13,455 nt of DNA, from positions 1 through 13,455 of the forward strand of contig WLED01000021.1 of NCBI GenBank assembly GCA_009704445.1, read 5' to 3'. The position numbers were made by a program, and so were the translations under genes. Numbering within the stretch: the first letter of the stretch is position 1; every line of letters starts with the position of its first letter. Shown piece after piece: positions 1 through 6,691 of this stretch. This DNA is from Actinomycetota bacterium (GTDB lineage Bacteria > Actinomycetota > Actinomycetes > Nanopelagicales > Nanopelagicaceae). The notes under the pieces are model-generated. The model did no database searches. It saw nothing but the letters and a program-made list of their open reading frames with translations, and had not been told where the DNA came from.

Positions 1-3000
1 CCATCCCCGCGCATAGTCACACCATACAAAGCATCTGCAATTTCCATTGTTCGTTTTTGGTGAGTAATAATGATTAACTGGGAACTGGCACGCAACTCTT
101 CTAATACGCCGAGTAATCTGCCCAAGTTCACATCATCAAGAGCGGCTTCAACCTCATCTAGAACATAGAAGGGACTTGGTCGGGCTTTAAATATCGCTAC
201 CAGCATTGCAACAGCAGTCAAAGATTTTTCTCCACCAGATAGAAGTGAAAGACGCTTTACTCGTTTTCCAGGAGGTCTAGCCTCAACATCTACACCACTT
301 GTAAGGGGGTTATCTGGATCAGTCAAAATTAAACGTCCATCTCCACCAGGAAATAGTCGCGCGAAAATATCTTCAAAATGCTTTGCTGTCTCTTGGTAGG
401 CCTCCATGAAAATCGATTGAACTCGATCATCTACCTCTTTAATGATGTCTAAAAGATCTTTCTTCGTGTTCTTAAGATCTTCTAACTGTTCTGCCAAGAA
501 CTTTAATCTTTCTTCCAAAGATGTGTATTCCTCAAGTGCTAATGGGTTGATCTTTCCTAGTAAGGTAAGTGATCTTTCGGCAGAGGCCAATCTCTTTTGT
601 TGCTGATCACGTCTATATGGAATCATCTCTGTTGAGATAATTTCGCCCTCATCAGTTTCATAAAAAGTTGGTACGTCTTTATCTGGACCATATTCACTCA
701 TGAGAGTTTGGGCATCAACTCCAAACTCTTCAAGGGTTTTACTCTCAAGGGTTTCTATTCGCAATCTCTGTTCTGCGCGAGCGATCTCATCTTTATGCAC
801 ACTTGAAGTAAGTGATTCCAGTTGAATCGTTAGTTCGCGCCCACGAGAACGTACTGCAAGAGTTTCACCTTCACGACTAACACGTGATTCATCAAGTCGT
901 GAGCGCTCGATTGCAGCTTTTGAAATAGAGCGCTCTAAGTGAATAAGCACTTCATAAGCTGCTTCTGCAACTGCTTGAGAAACAACTGCAGCACGCGCAC
1001 GATTACTGCGACGCAGTACTGCCCGTTCAGAAGCATCGCGCTCGGCTTGGGCAGAACGCTCTAGGCCAAGAGCACGTGCTGCCACTGAATCAACTCTTTC
1101 TTCGATTGTTCTAACTGCAAGGCGTGCCTCAACTTCAGCAGTTCTTGCTGAAGAGACTTGACTTCTGAGGAGCTCCGTACGTGAATGATCAGGTTCTGTG
1201 ACTTCACCACGCTGCTGCAACTGGTTTTGTGCAATAACAATCTCGCCTTCATCGCGAGATTTAGTTGCATTTGCCTCAGCGATGGATCTATCTAATCTCT
1301 CAACTTCTGCAAGCGATGATTTCATGTTCTGCCCAGATACAGCTAATTGTTCCGTTAACGCTGCAATTCGAGCATCAGATTCATTGAGCCTTGATAGCGC
1401 TGAATCAAACTCACTCTGTTTCGATGCTACTTCTGCATTTACTGCCGCAATTTCAAATTTCAAGCGATCGCAGTCATGAATAACTTCCTGCAGTTTAGTT
1501 TCTAATTCACTTATGAGCGCTGTGATTTCGATAAGGGAGGCCGAAGACTTTGAGCCACCTGTTGCGCGACCTTTGGAAACAACATCACCATCTCGCGTGA
1601 CAACTATGACCTCTGAGTGAGAACGTAAAATTGCTTCTGCGGCGTTTGCATCCTCTGCGACAACTATGCCTGATAAGAGAGAAGTGAGTAATTCGCTTAT
1701 TGAATTGGAACGAACATACGATGAAATTGAGGTTAATCCAGAAGGGGTAGATAGTTTGGCGCTGATTGATGGTTCATACACAAGAACATCGGCTTGTCCG
1801 AGATTTTCTCGGCGTAGCGTTGTCAATGCTGTTACCGCCGACGAGAGATCTTTCACGACAACGGCATCTGCAAAGTTACCTAACGCTGCCGCAGCTGCCG
1901 CTTCCCAACCTTTATCAATCTCAATAAGCCCAGCAACGCTGCCAATAATTGAAACTCCACGCGAGTCTTTCAAGAGCGCGGAGGCTCCATCCCGATTCTC
2001 AGATGTCAATTTTATTGCATCCAATTTAGATTCAACTGCGTTTCGTTCACGATCTGCAACGCGTTCTGTCTCAATCAAATGTGCAAGTTTTTGCTTTGAA
2101 GATTCAAGAGAAGACTTCGCACTCTCAAAGAGTGAATCCAGTCCTAGCTCACCAGAATCGGCACTGGCTATCTCCAACTCGTATGTCGAATACTCACGTT
2201 GAGCTTGATCTACTCGAGCCTGTGCCTCATTACGAGACTTCGTTAATCGAGCAATCTCTTCTGCAATTGCTTCAAGTCGAGCATTTAAAGATTTAATGTG
2301 ACCCTCTTGGCGGGCCGTGCCTTCACGTGCATCTGCAATTGCGCGCATAGCCGCCGCAATAGTGTCTTCATCGCTTTTTAAAAGTGCTTCAGCTGAAACT
2401 AATTCAGCTGTTGCTTGCGCCAAAGCGTTCTTAGCAAGGTCCACATTAGCCCGAAGCTCTTGTTCTTCTTCGCGAAGTACTTGTGCCTCAAGATCTAATG
2501 TTTGAGGATCGCGTCCTGCTGAACGTGCCTCTTCTGCCTCTTCATTGAGAAACCGAGATCTTTCTTGAGCCAAGCTTTGCGTGCCACGAAATTTTTCACG
2601 CAGAGAGTTTAAGTTGTAAAAAAGTTCTTGTGCCGCAACAAGCTGAGGGCCTTCTATGGCAGCTTGTGCGTCTAAAGATTCTTCTCGGCGACGAATAGTG
2701 TCTAGCTCTTGTTCAACTACAGCTCTTTGCTCTCGTAGTGCGCTCTCATCGGCTACCTCAAGTTCTAATGTTTTCGACATAGAAATGTAATCGTCTGCAA
2801 AGAGGCGAAGTTTTGCATCACGAAGATCGGCTTGAATAGTTGCAGCTTTCTTTGCTACTTCAGCTTGCTTTCCAAGCGGGCGAAGCTGTCTGCGTAGTTC
2901 TACTGTTAGATCTTGAACACGTGCAAGATTTGCCTGCATTGAGTCAAGCTTGCGCAACGCCTTTTCTTTACGTTTTCTGTGCTTTAGAACGCCTGCTGCT

Positions 3001-3488
3001 TCTTCGATAAAACCACGTCGCTCTTCTGGTGTTGCCATCAAAATTGCATCGAGTTGACCTTGACCAACAATGACGTGCATTTCGCGGCCAATTCCAGAGT
3101 CACTCAGGAGTTCCTGAATATCTAACAAACGGGATGCTTCACCATTTATTTGATACTCACTCTGTCCATTTCTAAACAAGATTCTAGAGATTGTAACTTC
3201 TGCATATTCAATTGGAAGCGCACCATCTGAGTTATCAATTGTTAGAGAAACTTCAGCACGACCAAGAGGTGCGCGACCACTGGTGCCTGCAAATATGACA
3301 TCTTCCATTTTGGCACCGCGCAGAGATTTGGCGCCTTGTTCACCCATAACCCAGGTGAGTGCATCCACAACGTTAGATTTTCCAGAACCGTTGGGGCCGA
3401 CTACGCATGTAATGCCGGGTTCGAGTCGAAGAGTGGTTGCTGAAGCAAAGGACTTAAAGCCCTTGAGCGTCATACTTTTCAAATACAC
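1..3488 (-). CDS. smc: Chromosome segregation SMC ATPase (3' end cut by window edge)
   Basis: SMC is the ATPase core of the bacterial condensin complex (with ScpA/ScpB). It compacts and segregates newly replicated chromosomes. The frame is open for about 1162 codons to the window edge. It opens MYLKSMTLKGFKSFA, has the Walker A motif GPNGSGKSN at residues 31-39, long Glu/Arg/Lys/Ala-rich coiled coils, a hinge around residues 510-660 with the Gly-Gly pair near 644, the ABC signature LLSGGEK near 1082-1088, and Walker B FYVLDE with D1111/E1112. The last readable residues (THQKRTMEIADALYGVTMRGDG region) are the usual SMC tail, so only about 20 residues are missing. I chose the GTG at 3488 over the ATG at 3473 because the family begins with MYLK. 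It follows rnc by 40 nt; many actinobacteria have mutM there. Identification is near certain. Confidence 0.97.
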   Translation of the reverse strand, partial: MYLKSMTLKGFKSFASATTLRLEPGITCVVGPNGSGKSNVVDALTWVMGEQGAKSLRGAKMEDVIFAGTSGRAPLGRAEVSLTIDNSDGALPIEYAEVTISRILFRNGQSEYQINGEASRLLDIQELLSDSGIGREMHVIVGQGQLDAILMATPEERRGFIEEAAGVLKHRKRKEKALRKLDSMQANLARVQDLTVELRRQLRPLGKQAEVAKKAATIQADLRDAKLRLFADDYISMSKTLELEVADESALREQRAVVEQELDTIRRREESLDAQAAIEGPQLVAAQELFYNLNSLREKFRGTQSLAQERSRFLNEEAEEARSAGRDPQTLDLEAQVLREEEQELRANVDLAKNALAQATAELVSAEALLKSDEDTIAAAMRAIADAREGTARQEGHIKSLNARLEAIAEEIARLTKSRNEAQARVDQAQREYSTYELEIASADSGELGLDSLFESAKSSLESSKQKLAHLIETERVADRERNAVESKLDAIKLTSENRDGASALLKDSRGVSIIGSVAGLIEIDKGWEAAAAAALGNFADAVVVKDLSSAVTALTTLRRENLGQADVLVYEPSISAKLSTPSGLTSISSYVRSNSISELLTSLLSGIVVAEDANAAEAILRSHSEVIVVTRDGDVVSKGRATGGSKSSASLIEITALISELETKLQEVIHDCDRLKFEIAAVNAEVASKQSEFDSALSRLNESDARIAALTEQLAVSGQNMKSSLAEVERLDRSIAEANATKSRDEGEIVIAQNQLQQRGEVTEPDHSRTELLRSQVSSARTAEVEARLAVRTIEERVDSVAARALGLERSAQAERDASERAVLRRSNRARAAVVSQAVAEAAYEVLIHLERSISKAAIERSRLDESRVSREGETLAVRSRGRELTIQLESLTSSVHKDEIARAEQRLRIETLESKTLEEFGVDAQTLMSEYGPDKDVPTFYETDEGEIISTEMIPYRRDQQQKRLASAERSLTLLGKINPLALEEYTSLEERLKFLAEQLEDLKNTKKDLLDIIKEVDDRVQSIFMEAYQETAKHFEDIFARLFPGGDGRLILTDPDNPLTSGVDVEARPPGKRVKRLSLLSGGEKSLTAVAMLVAIFKARPSPFYVLDEVEAALDDVNLGRLLGVLEELRASSQLIIITHQKRTMEIADALYGVTMRGD

Positions 3489-3528
3489 GCGGTAAACCTA
3501 TCGCTTCGAGCGCGTGATTTCCGTAGAT

Positions 3529-4215
3529 TTAAGGCTGTGGAAAGGCAGTTTTTAAAGCTTCATATGCGCCGCGCGCGGCCACTTGTTCAGCCTCGCGCTT
3601 GCTCTTTCCAACACCTTGACTAAGGACTTGCCCTGCCACCATCGCAATTGCTGTGAAATTTTTATCGTGATCAGGTCCCTCTTCGCTAACGACATATTCA
3701 GGTACGCCTTTACCAAGAGCGGCAGCTAACTCTTGCAGCGCTGTTTTTCCATCAAGGCCTGCACCCCGAGCAACAGCGGAATCCATCGTTGGAGTAATCA
3801 ACTTTTCTACAATTTCTGAGCATTTTGAAAAGCCGAACTGTAAATAGATTGCACCGATTAATGCTTCAAAAGCATCCGCCAATAAAGAGTGTTTGTCCCT
3901 GCCGCCTGTAACTTCTTCACCTTTACCGAGACGAATGTACTGACCAAGTTCTAAGCCCCGTGCAATTTCAGCCAAAGCTCGCATGTTTACAACACCAGAT
4001 CGAAGCGGTGAAAGCCGACTTTCATCAAAATCTGGGTAGCGTTTATAAAGTGCTTCCGTAACAATTAAACCAAGTACGGAGTCTCCAAGAAATTCCAGAC
4101 GCTCGTTTGTCTCTTTGCTTCCTGACTCATAAGCAAAAGATCGATGAGTAAATGCCAATTCAAGCAAAGCTGGATCGAGAACAACTCCCAGCTGCTCAGC
4201 GAGCGGAGAACTCAG
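3529..4215 (-). CDS. rnc: Ribonuclease III, apparently with a CTG start
   Basis: RNase III cleaves double-stranded RNA, maturing rRNA precursors and processing mRNAs. The catalytic domain carries NERLEFLGDSVL and DAFEALIGAIYL. A double-stranded-RNA-binding domain (about residues 160-225) follows. The only ATG/GTG/TTG start in frame is a TTG at 4167, which would begin just before FTHRS and delete the first helix, with no ribosome-binding site. The frame is open up to a TAG at 4225-4227, and the upstream residues SSPLAEQLGVVLDPALLELA look like a genuine RNase III N-terminus. A CTG at 4215 lies 6 nt after AGAGG (4222-4226), 1 nt past the rpmF stop. It gives 228 residues and places the acidic residues at E38, E41, D45, D114 and E117, the same numbers as in E. 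coli RNase III. Function is certain; the start is inferred. Confidence 0.93.
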   Translation of the reverse strand: MSSPLAEQLGVVLDPALLELAFTHRSFAYESGSKETNERLEFLGDSVLGLIVTEALYKRYPDFDESRLSPLRSGVVNMRALAEIARGLELGQYIRLGKGEEVTGGRDKHSLLADAFEALIGAIYLQFGFSKCSEIVEKLITPTMDSAVARGAGLDGKTALQELAAALGKGVPEYVVSEEGPDHDKNFTAIAMVAGQVLSQGVGKSKREAEQVAARGAYEALKTAFPQP

Positions 4216-4226
4216 ATTAAACCTCT
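4216..4226 (-). promoter_or_regulatory. Ribosome-binding site that supports the CTG start of rnc
   Basis: The minus strand reads AGAGG (4222-4226), then TTTAAT, then CTG (4213-4215). The Shine-Dalgarno core sits inside the last codons of rpmF and the spacer includes its TAA stop, so translation of the two genes is probably coupled. No comparable site precedes the only conventional start (TTG at 4167). Confidence 0.55.
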
Positions 4227-4390
4227 AGTACTTGACGACGGTTATAAGTACCGCATGTTGGGCAAGCAGTGTGCTGAAGTTTTGGTTGCTGGCATTGCCC
4301 GCAAGTAGAAAGTGCAGCAGCAGTTGTTTTCCACTGGCTACGACGAGAGCGCGTCTTTGAACGCGACATTTTTCGCTTTGGTACTGGCAC
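4217..4390 (-). CDS. rpmF: 50S ribosomal protein L32, zinc-binding form
   Basis: L32 is a small component of the large ribosomal subunit. The product is 57 residues, the usual length, and starts MPVPKRKMSRSKTRSRRSQWK, the diagnostic L32 N-terminus. It has a complete four-cysteine zinc ribbon (CGQC, nine residues, CPTC), so this is the zinc-containing 'C+' type. I chose the GTG at 4390 rather than the ATG at 4369 because it restores the conserved PVPKRK segment and is preceded by AGAGG (4399-4403) with an 8-nt spacer. rnc begins 1 nt after the stop, so the two are probably co-translated. It follows the DUF177 gene across a 110-nt leader with inverted repeats; DUF177-rpmF adjacency is very widespread in bacteria. 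Confidence 0.97.
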   Translation of the reverse strand: MPVPKRKMSRSKTRSRRSQWKTTAAALSTCGQCQQPKLQHTACPTCGTYNRRQVLEV

Positions 4391-4500
4391 TTTTCTAACC
4401 TCTTCTTTCAGTTTCCTCGAGTATTCGAGTTATATAAAACACAGGCTCTTCGGGCTTTATCGCCGTCCTAACCTAAGAGCGTAAGTATCCCTCAAAACTA
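4391..4500 (-). promoter_or_regulatory. Structured leader / possible terminator-promoter between DUF177 gene and rpmF
   Basis: This 110-nt gap holds two inverted repeats. In transcript order, the outer one pairs GCTCTT (4475-4480) with AAGAGC (4445-4450) and encloses an inner GGC/GCC stem. It is followed within a few bases by a T-rich run (TGTGTTTTATATAA, about 4431-4443). The second pairs CTCGA with TCGAG around a 4-nt loop (4416-4429), just upstream of the rpmF ribosome-binding site. Possible readings are a partial terminator of the upstream operon, an attenuator or autoregulatory leader for L32, or a terminator followed by an AT-rich -10 (TATATA/TATAAC) for rpmF-rnc-smc. No good -35 is visible. 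The repeats are seen; the function is inferred. Confidence 0.4.
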
Positions 4501-5085
4501 CTAAATCTTGAAATCGGGATTATCCGAACCCAATGATTTTAAGCCTGCCCAGCGTGCGTCTATGGATTCGTGGGCATGATCTTGCGGGAGTCCGGCCCAT
4601 TTTTCGCCACAGTCAGGGCACAGACCCAAGCAATCTTGCTTGCACAGTGGATTGATTGGCAGCGAAAGAACTATTGCATCCCTAACTGGAGTTTCAAGAT
4701 CCATAATCTGACCTTGCATCATTAGCTCATCTTCAATATCTAGATCATCGATTTCAGGATCATGCTTCTTTTTTTTACCACGTTCATTGGTAGGTTCATA
4801 GTTGTACAACTCCTGAATTTTGCGCTCTATAACTATCTCAACTGGATCTAGACAACGTATGCATTCACCTTTTGCAACTGAATAAACATCAGCACTCAAG
4901 AGAATTCCTTCGGTGACCGACTCTAGGCGTGCATCGACTTCAATCGTCTGACCTGCTGGAACAGAAATGAGATTGATGCCAAAGTTTTCATTAACTTGAA
5001 TATCTAAGGCGTACTCCTTCATCTCCCCCGCACGCCTTGGTAGTTCGAACGTGTTTAATTGAAAGGATTTCTGCGAAGTGCTCAT
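4501..5085 (-). CDS. DUF177 (YceD-family) protein, 23S rRNA accumulation factor-like
   Basis: This is a 194-residue member of the DUF177/YceD family, which is nearly always encoded next to rpmF. In E. coli and plants family members are needed for normal 23S rRNA accumulation, so a role in large-subunit biogenesis is the best inference. The family cysteines are present: C75/C78 (CIRC) and C148, C152, C156, C159 in the C-terminal PLCKQDCLGLCPDCG segment. These probably bind a metal. A very acidic, Lys-run-containing linker lies around residues 98-122. The ATG at 5085 is the only reasonable start, because an in-frame stop lies 7 codons upstream. It has no clear Shine-Dalgarno sequence and probably relies on coupling with the gene 27 nt upstream. 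Family assignment is firm; the exact biochemical role is not. Confidence 0.88.
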   Translation of the reverse strand: MSTSQKSFQLNTFELPRRAGEMKEYALDIQVNENFGINLISVPAGQTIEVDARLESVTEGILLSADVYSVAKGECIRCLDPVEIVIERKIQELYNYEPTNERGKKKKHDPEIDDLDIEDELMMQGQIMDLETPVRDAIVLSLPINPLCKQDCLGLCPDCGEKWAGLPQDHAHESIDARWAGLKSLGSDNPDFKI

Positions 5086-5112
5086 GGGATCAAATTTCTG
5101 TGGTTAAACCCA

Positions 5113-5595
5113 CTAATCCTTTTCAGCCAGTTGAGACAAGATATCTTTGTCGTTTGCACCAGCTAGACGATCGCGACCACGGCTAATTGCATCTAAAGTC
5201 TTATTTAAGATTACTTCAAGAGTCGCTAAACGACCATCTATGTACTCTTCAATTTCTTGCTTTTCGAGTTCCGCATTTTCTCTAGCTTCTTGCATTATCT
5301 GGCGAGCTTCATCACGCGCGATTTGCACCACTGATGTTTTTTCAACCATTTGCGAAACTTCTTCTCGAGCTATCGCAATCATCTGTTCGGCGCTCAACCG
5401 TGCCTCTTCGATGATTGCATTTCGAGTTTCGATTATTGAATGGGCTGATGCAAAATCTGAAGGTAGCCCGTCTCGAGCGGCATCTAAAATTGAAAGTATC
5501 TCAGCACGATGAACAACGCAACTAGCAGAGAGAGGAACTCCTCGGGCCTCTTCTATCATTGTGATCGCTGAAGTTAACTTCTCAATCGATTCCAT
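5113..5595 (-). CDS. SepIVA/DivIVA-like coiled-coil septation factor, short form
   Basis: This 160-residue protein has no signal peptide or membrane segment and is mostly predicted coiled coil, rich in Glu, Ala, Arg and Ile (about residues 50-125). Its position between coaD and the DUF177 gene matches Rv2927c (SepIVA) of Mycobacterium tuberculosis and the 'cell division initiation protein' of Streptomyces. From memory of SepIVA, both ends correspond: an N-terminal EEARGVPLSASCVVHR block and a C-terminal YIDGRLATLE..LNKTLDAISRGRDRL block. SepIVA is essential in mycobacteria and acts at the septum and in peptidoglycan/membrane domain organisation. The mycobacterial protein is about 245 residues, so the central coiled coil here would be some 85 residues shorter. 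The start is well set, with GGGGAG 7 nt before ATG and only 3 nt from coaD. Homology is fairly confident; function is by analogy. Confidence 0.75.
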   Translation of the reverse strand: MESIEKLTSAITMIEEARGVPLSASCVVHRAEILSILDAARDGLPSDFASAHSIIETRNAIIEEARLSAEQMIAIAREEVSQMVEKTSVVQIARDEARQIMQEARENAELEKQEIEEYIDGRLATLEVILNKTLDAISRGRDRLAGANDKDILSQLAEKD

Positions 5596-5598
5596 GAT

Positions 5599-6078
5599 CT
5601 ACTCCCCTGCTATGCGAAGCTTGAGTGCTTCATTGATTGATGGTGGCACCATAGATGAAACATCGCCAGAATAGTGGGCAAGTTCCTTAACTAAAGATGA
5701 TGATAAAAATGAATGAGTCGGTGAAGTTGCCATAAACATTGTTTCAACCCCTGACCCCTGTAAATTCACTTGAGCCATTTGTAGTTCATAATCAAAGTCA
5801 GTAACAGCGCGTAATCCTTTAACAATTGCTTGAATTGAATTGCTCTTGCAGTAATCAACCAGTAAACCGCTCCAGGAATCTACTGAAACATTTGGAAATT
5901 TACCGGTAACTTCTTTAATCATCTTTATGCGTTCTTGGACCGTAAAAAGCGATGCCTTAGTTCGATTTTCTAGGACCGCAACAACTACATGATCAAATTG
6001 CTGGGCAGCGCGTTCAATGATGTCTAAGTGCCCGTAAGTGATTGGATCAAAGGATCCAGGGCATACGGCGCGCTTCAT
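5599..6078 (-). CDS. coaD: Phosphopantetheine adenylyltransferase
   Basis: CoaD transfers AMP from ATP to 4'-phosphopantetheine, giving dephospho-CoA and pyrophosphate, the penultimate step of coenzyme A synthesis in the cytosol. At 159 residues it has the normal family length. The nucleotidyltransferase T/HxGH-type motif reads GSFDPITYGHLDI at residues 8-20 (H17 is the catalytic-type histidine). The substrate-binding GLRAVTDFDYE follows at 88-98, and the C-terminal HSFLSSSLVKEL is at 122-133. The ATG at 6078 has no recognisable Shine-Dalgarno sequence, although a TAGCGT hexamer ends 7 nt before it (see findings). It follows rsmD by 39 nt, an arrangement conserved across many bacteria (rsmD-coaD). 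Confidence 0.97.
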   Translation of the reverse strand: MKRAVCPGSFDPITYGHLDIIERAAQQFDHVVVAVLENRTKASLFTVQERIKMIKEVTGKFPNVSVDSWSGLLVDYCKSNSIQAIVKGLRAVTDFDYELQMAQVNLQGSGVETMFMATSPTHSFLSSSLVKELAHYSGDVSSMVPPSINEALKLRIAGE

Positions 6079-6117
6079 AGGTCAAACGCTAGCAATAGAA
6101 GAGCGAGTAATCCATTT

Positions 6118-6687
6118 TTAGGGCTGGAAATTGGCGTAATAGATGGTGGCTTGACCATAATTTCGCTCTCGCGCTGGGATAAAGGCATCGGGCCAAATGA
6201 ATTGATCCGTCCTTGTATTGCGCTCTACTGCAATAAATGCATCGCTGTTTAAAAAATCATGATCGTGTAATTTACTGAGAATGTCTTCAACTTCTTGGTT
6301 AGAAAAATCATACGGAGGATCTACATAGATCAGGTGGTATTTCTCCTTTGGTCGATCATTGAGGAAGCGTTCAACACTCATTCCAAATATTTGCAGTTTC
6401 CCATGTGGGTTAGATTTTTTCACTAACTCATAATTGGCCTCTATAGTTTTAATCGCTTGTTCATCCTTTTCAACAACATGAACAAGTGTGGACCCTCGAG
6501 AAAGTGATTCCAGACCTATTGCACCTGATCCTGCAAAAAGATCTAGTACTCGTAACCCTTCGAAAGTTCCAAACTCGGATGCAAGGGATGAGAAAAGGCC
6601 CTCACGTGCGCGATCAGAAGTGGGCCTTGTTGCATTTGCCACAGTTCCTAAATTTCTGCCTTTAGCTACGCCAGCAATTATTCGCAA
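6118..6687 (-). CDS. rsmD: 16S rRNA (guanine-N2)-methyltransferase RsmD
   Basis: RsmD uses S-adenosylmethionine to methylate N2 of G966 (E. coli numbering) of 16S rRNA in the assembled 30S subunit. The protein is 189 residues. It starts RIIAGVAKGRNL and has RPTSDRAREGLFS (about 21-33), the SAM-binding VLDLFAGSGAIGLE (47-60) and the catalytic DPPY (123-126), all typical. The start is a TTG at 6687. It is supported by a strong GGGG Shine-Dalgarno sequence 7 nt upstream that overlaps the recG stop codon, and by the family's invariant beginning R-I-I-A/G-G. recG ends only 4 nt upstream, so the genes are almost certainly co-transcribed and possibly translationally coupled. Confidence 0.96.
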   Translation of the reverse strand: MRIIAGVAKGRNLGTVANATRPTSDRAREGLFSSLASEFGTFEGLRVLDLFAGSGAIGLESLSRGSTLVHVVEKDEQAIKTIEANYELVKKSNPHGKLQIFGMSVERFLNDRPKEKYHLIYVDPPYDFSNQEVEDILSKLHDHDFLNSDAFIAVERNTRTDQFIWPDAFIPARERNYGQATIYYANFQP

Positions 6688-6691
6688 CTGC

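Noticed and set aside
1666..2202. Open frame of 178 codons on the plus strand inside smc
   Set aside because: It is exactly antisense to the smc coiled coil and is Ser/Ala/Arg-rich, as expected from the complement of Glu/Ala/Leu-rich codons. It shows no domain, and SMC reads continuously through the region.
3471..3473. ATG at 3473 as the start of smc
   Set aside because: The GTG five codons upstream gives the family's MYLK beginning, so the ATG is internal.
4167..4169. TTG at 4167 as the start of rnc
   Set aside because: It would delete the conserved first helix, has no Shine-Dalgarno sequence, and breaks the exact correspondence of catalytic positions with E. coli RNase III.
4367..4369. 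ATG at 4369 as the start of rpmF
   Set aside because: It would remove the conserved PVPKRK segment; the GTG at 4390 restores it and has AGAGG 8 nt upstream.
5147..5512. Open frame of 121 codons on the plus strand inside the SepIVA-like gene
   Set aside because: It is the antisense image of a coiled-coil gene (Ser/Ala/Arg/Ile-rich), with no family resemblance; the minus-strand gene has a good ribosome-binding site and conserved context.
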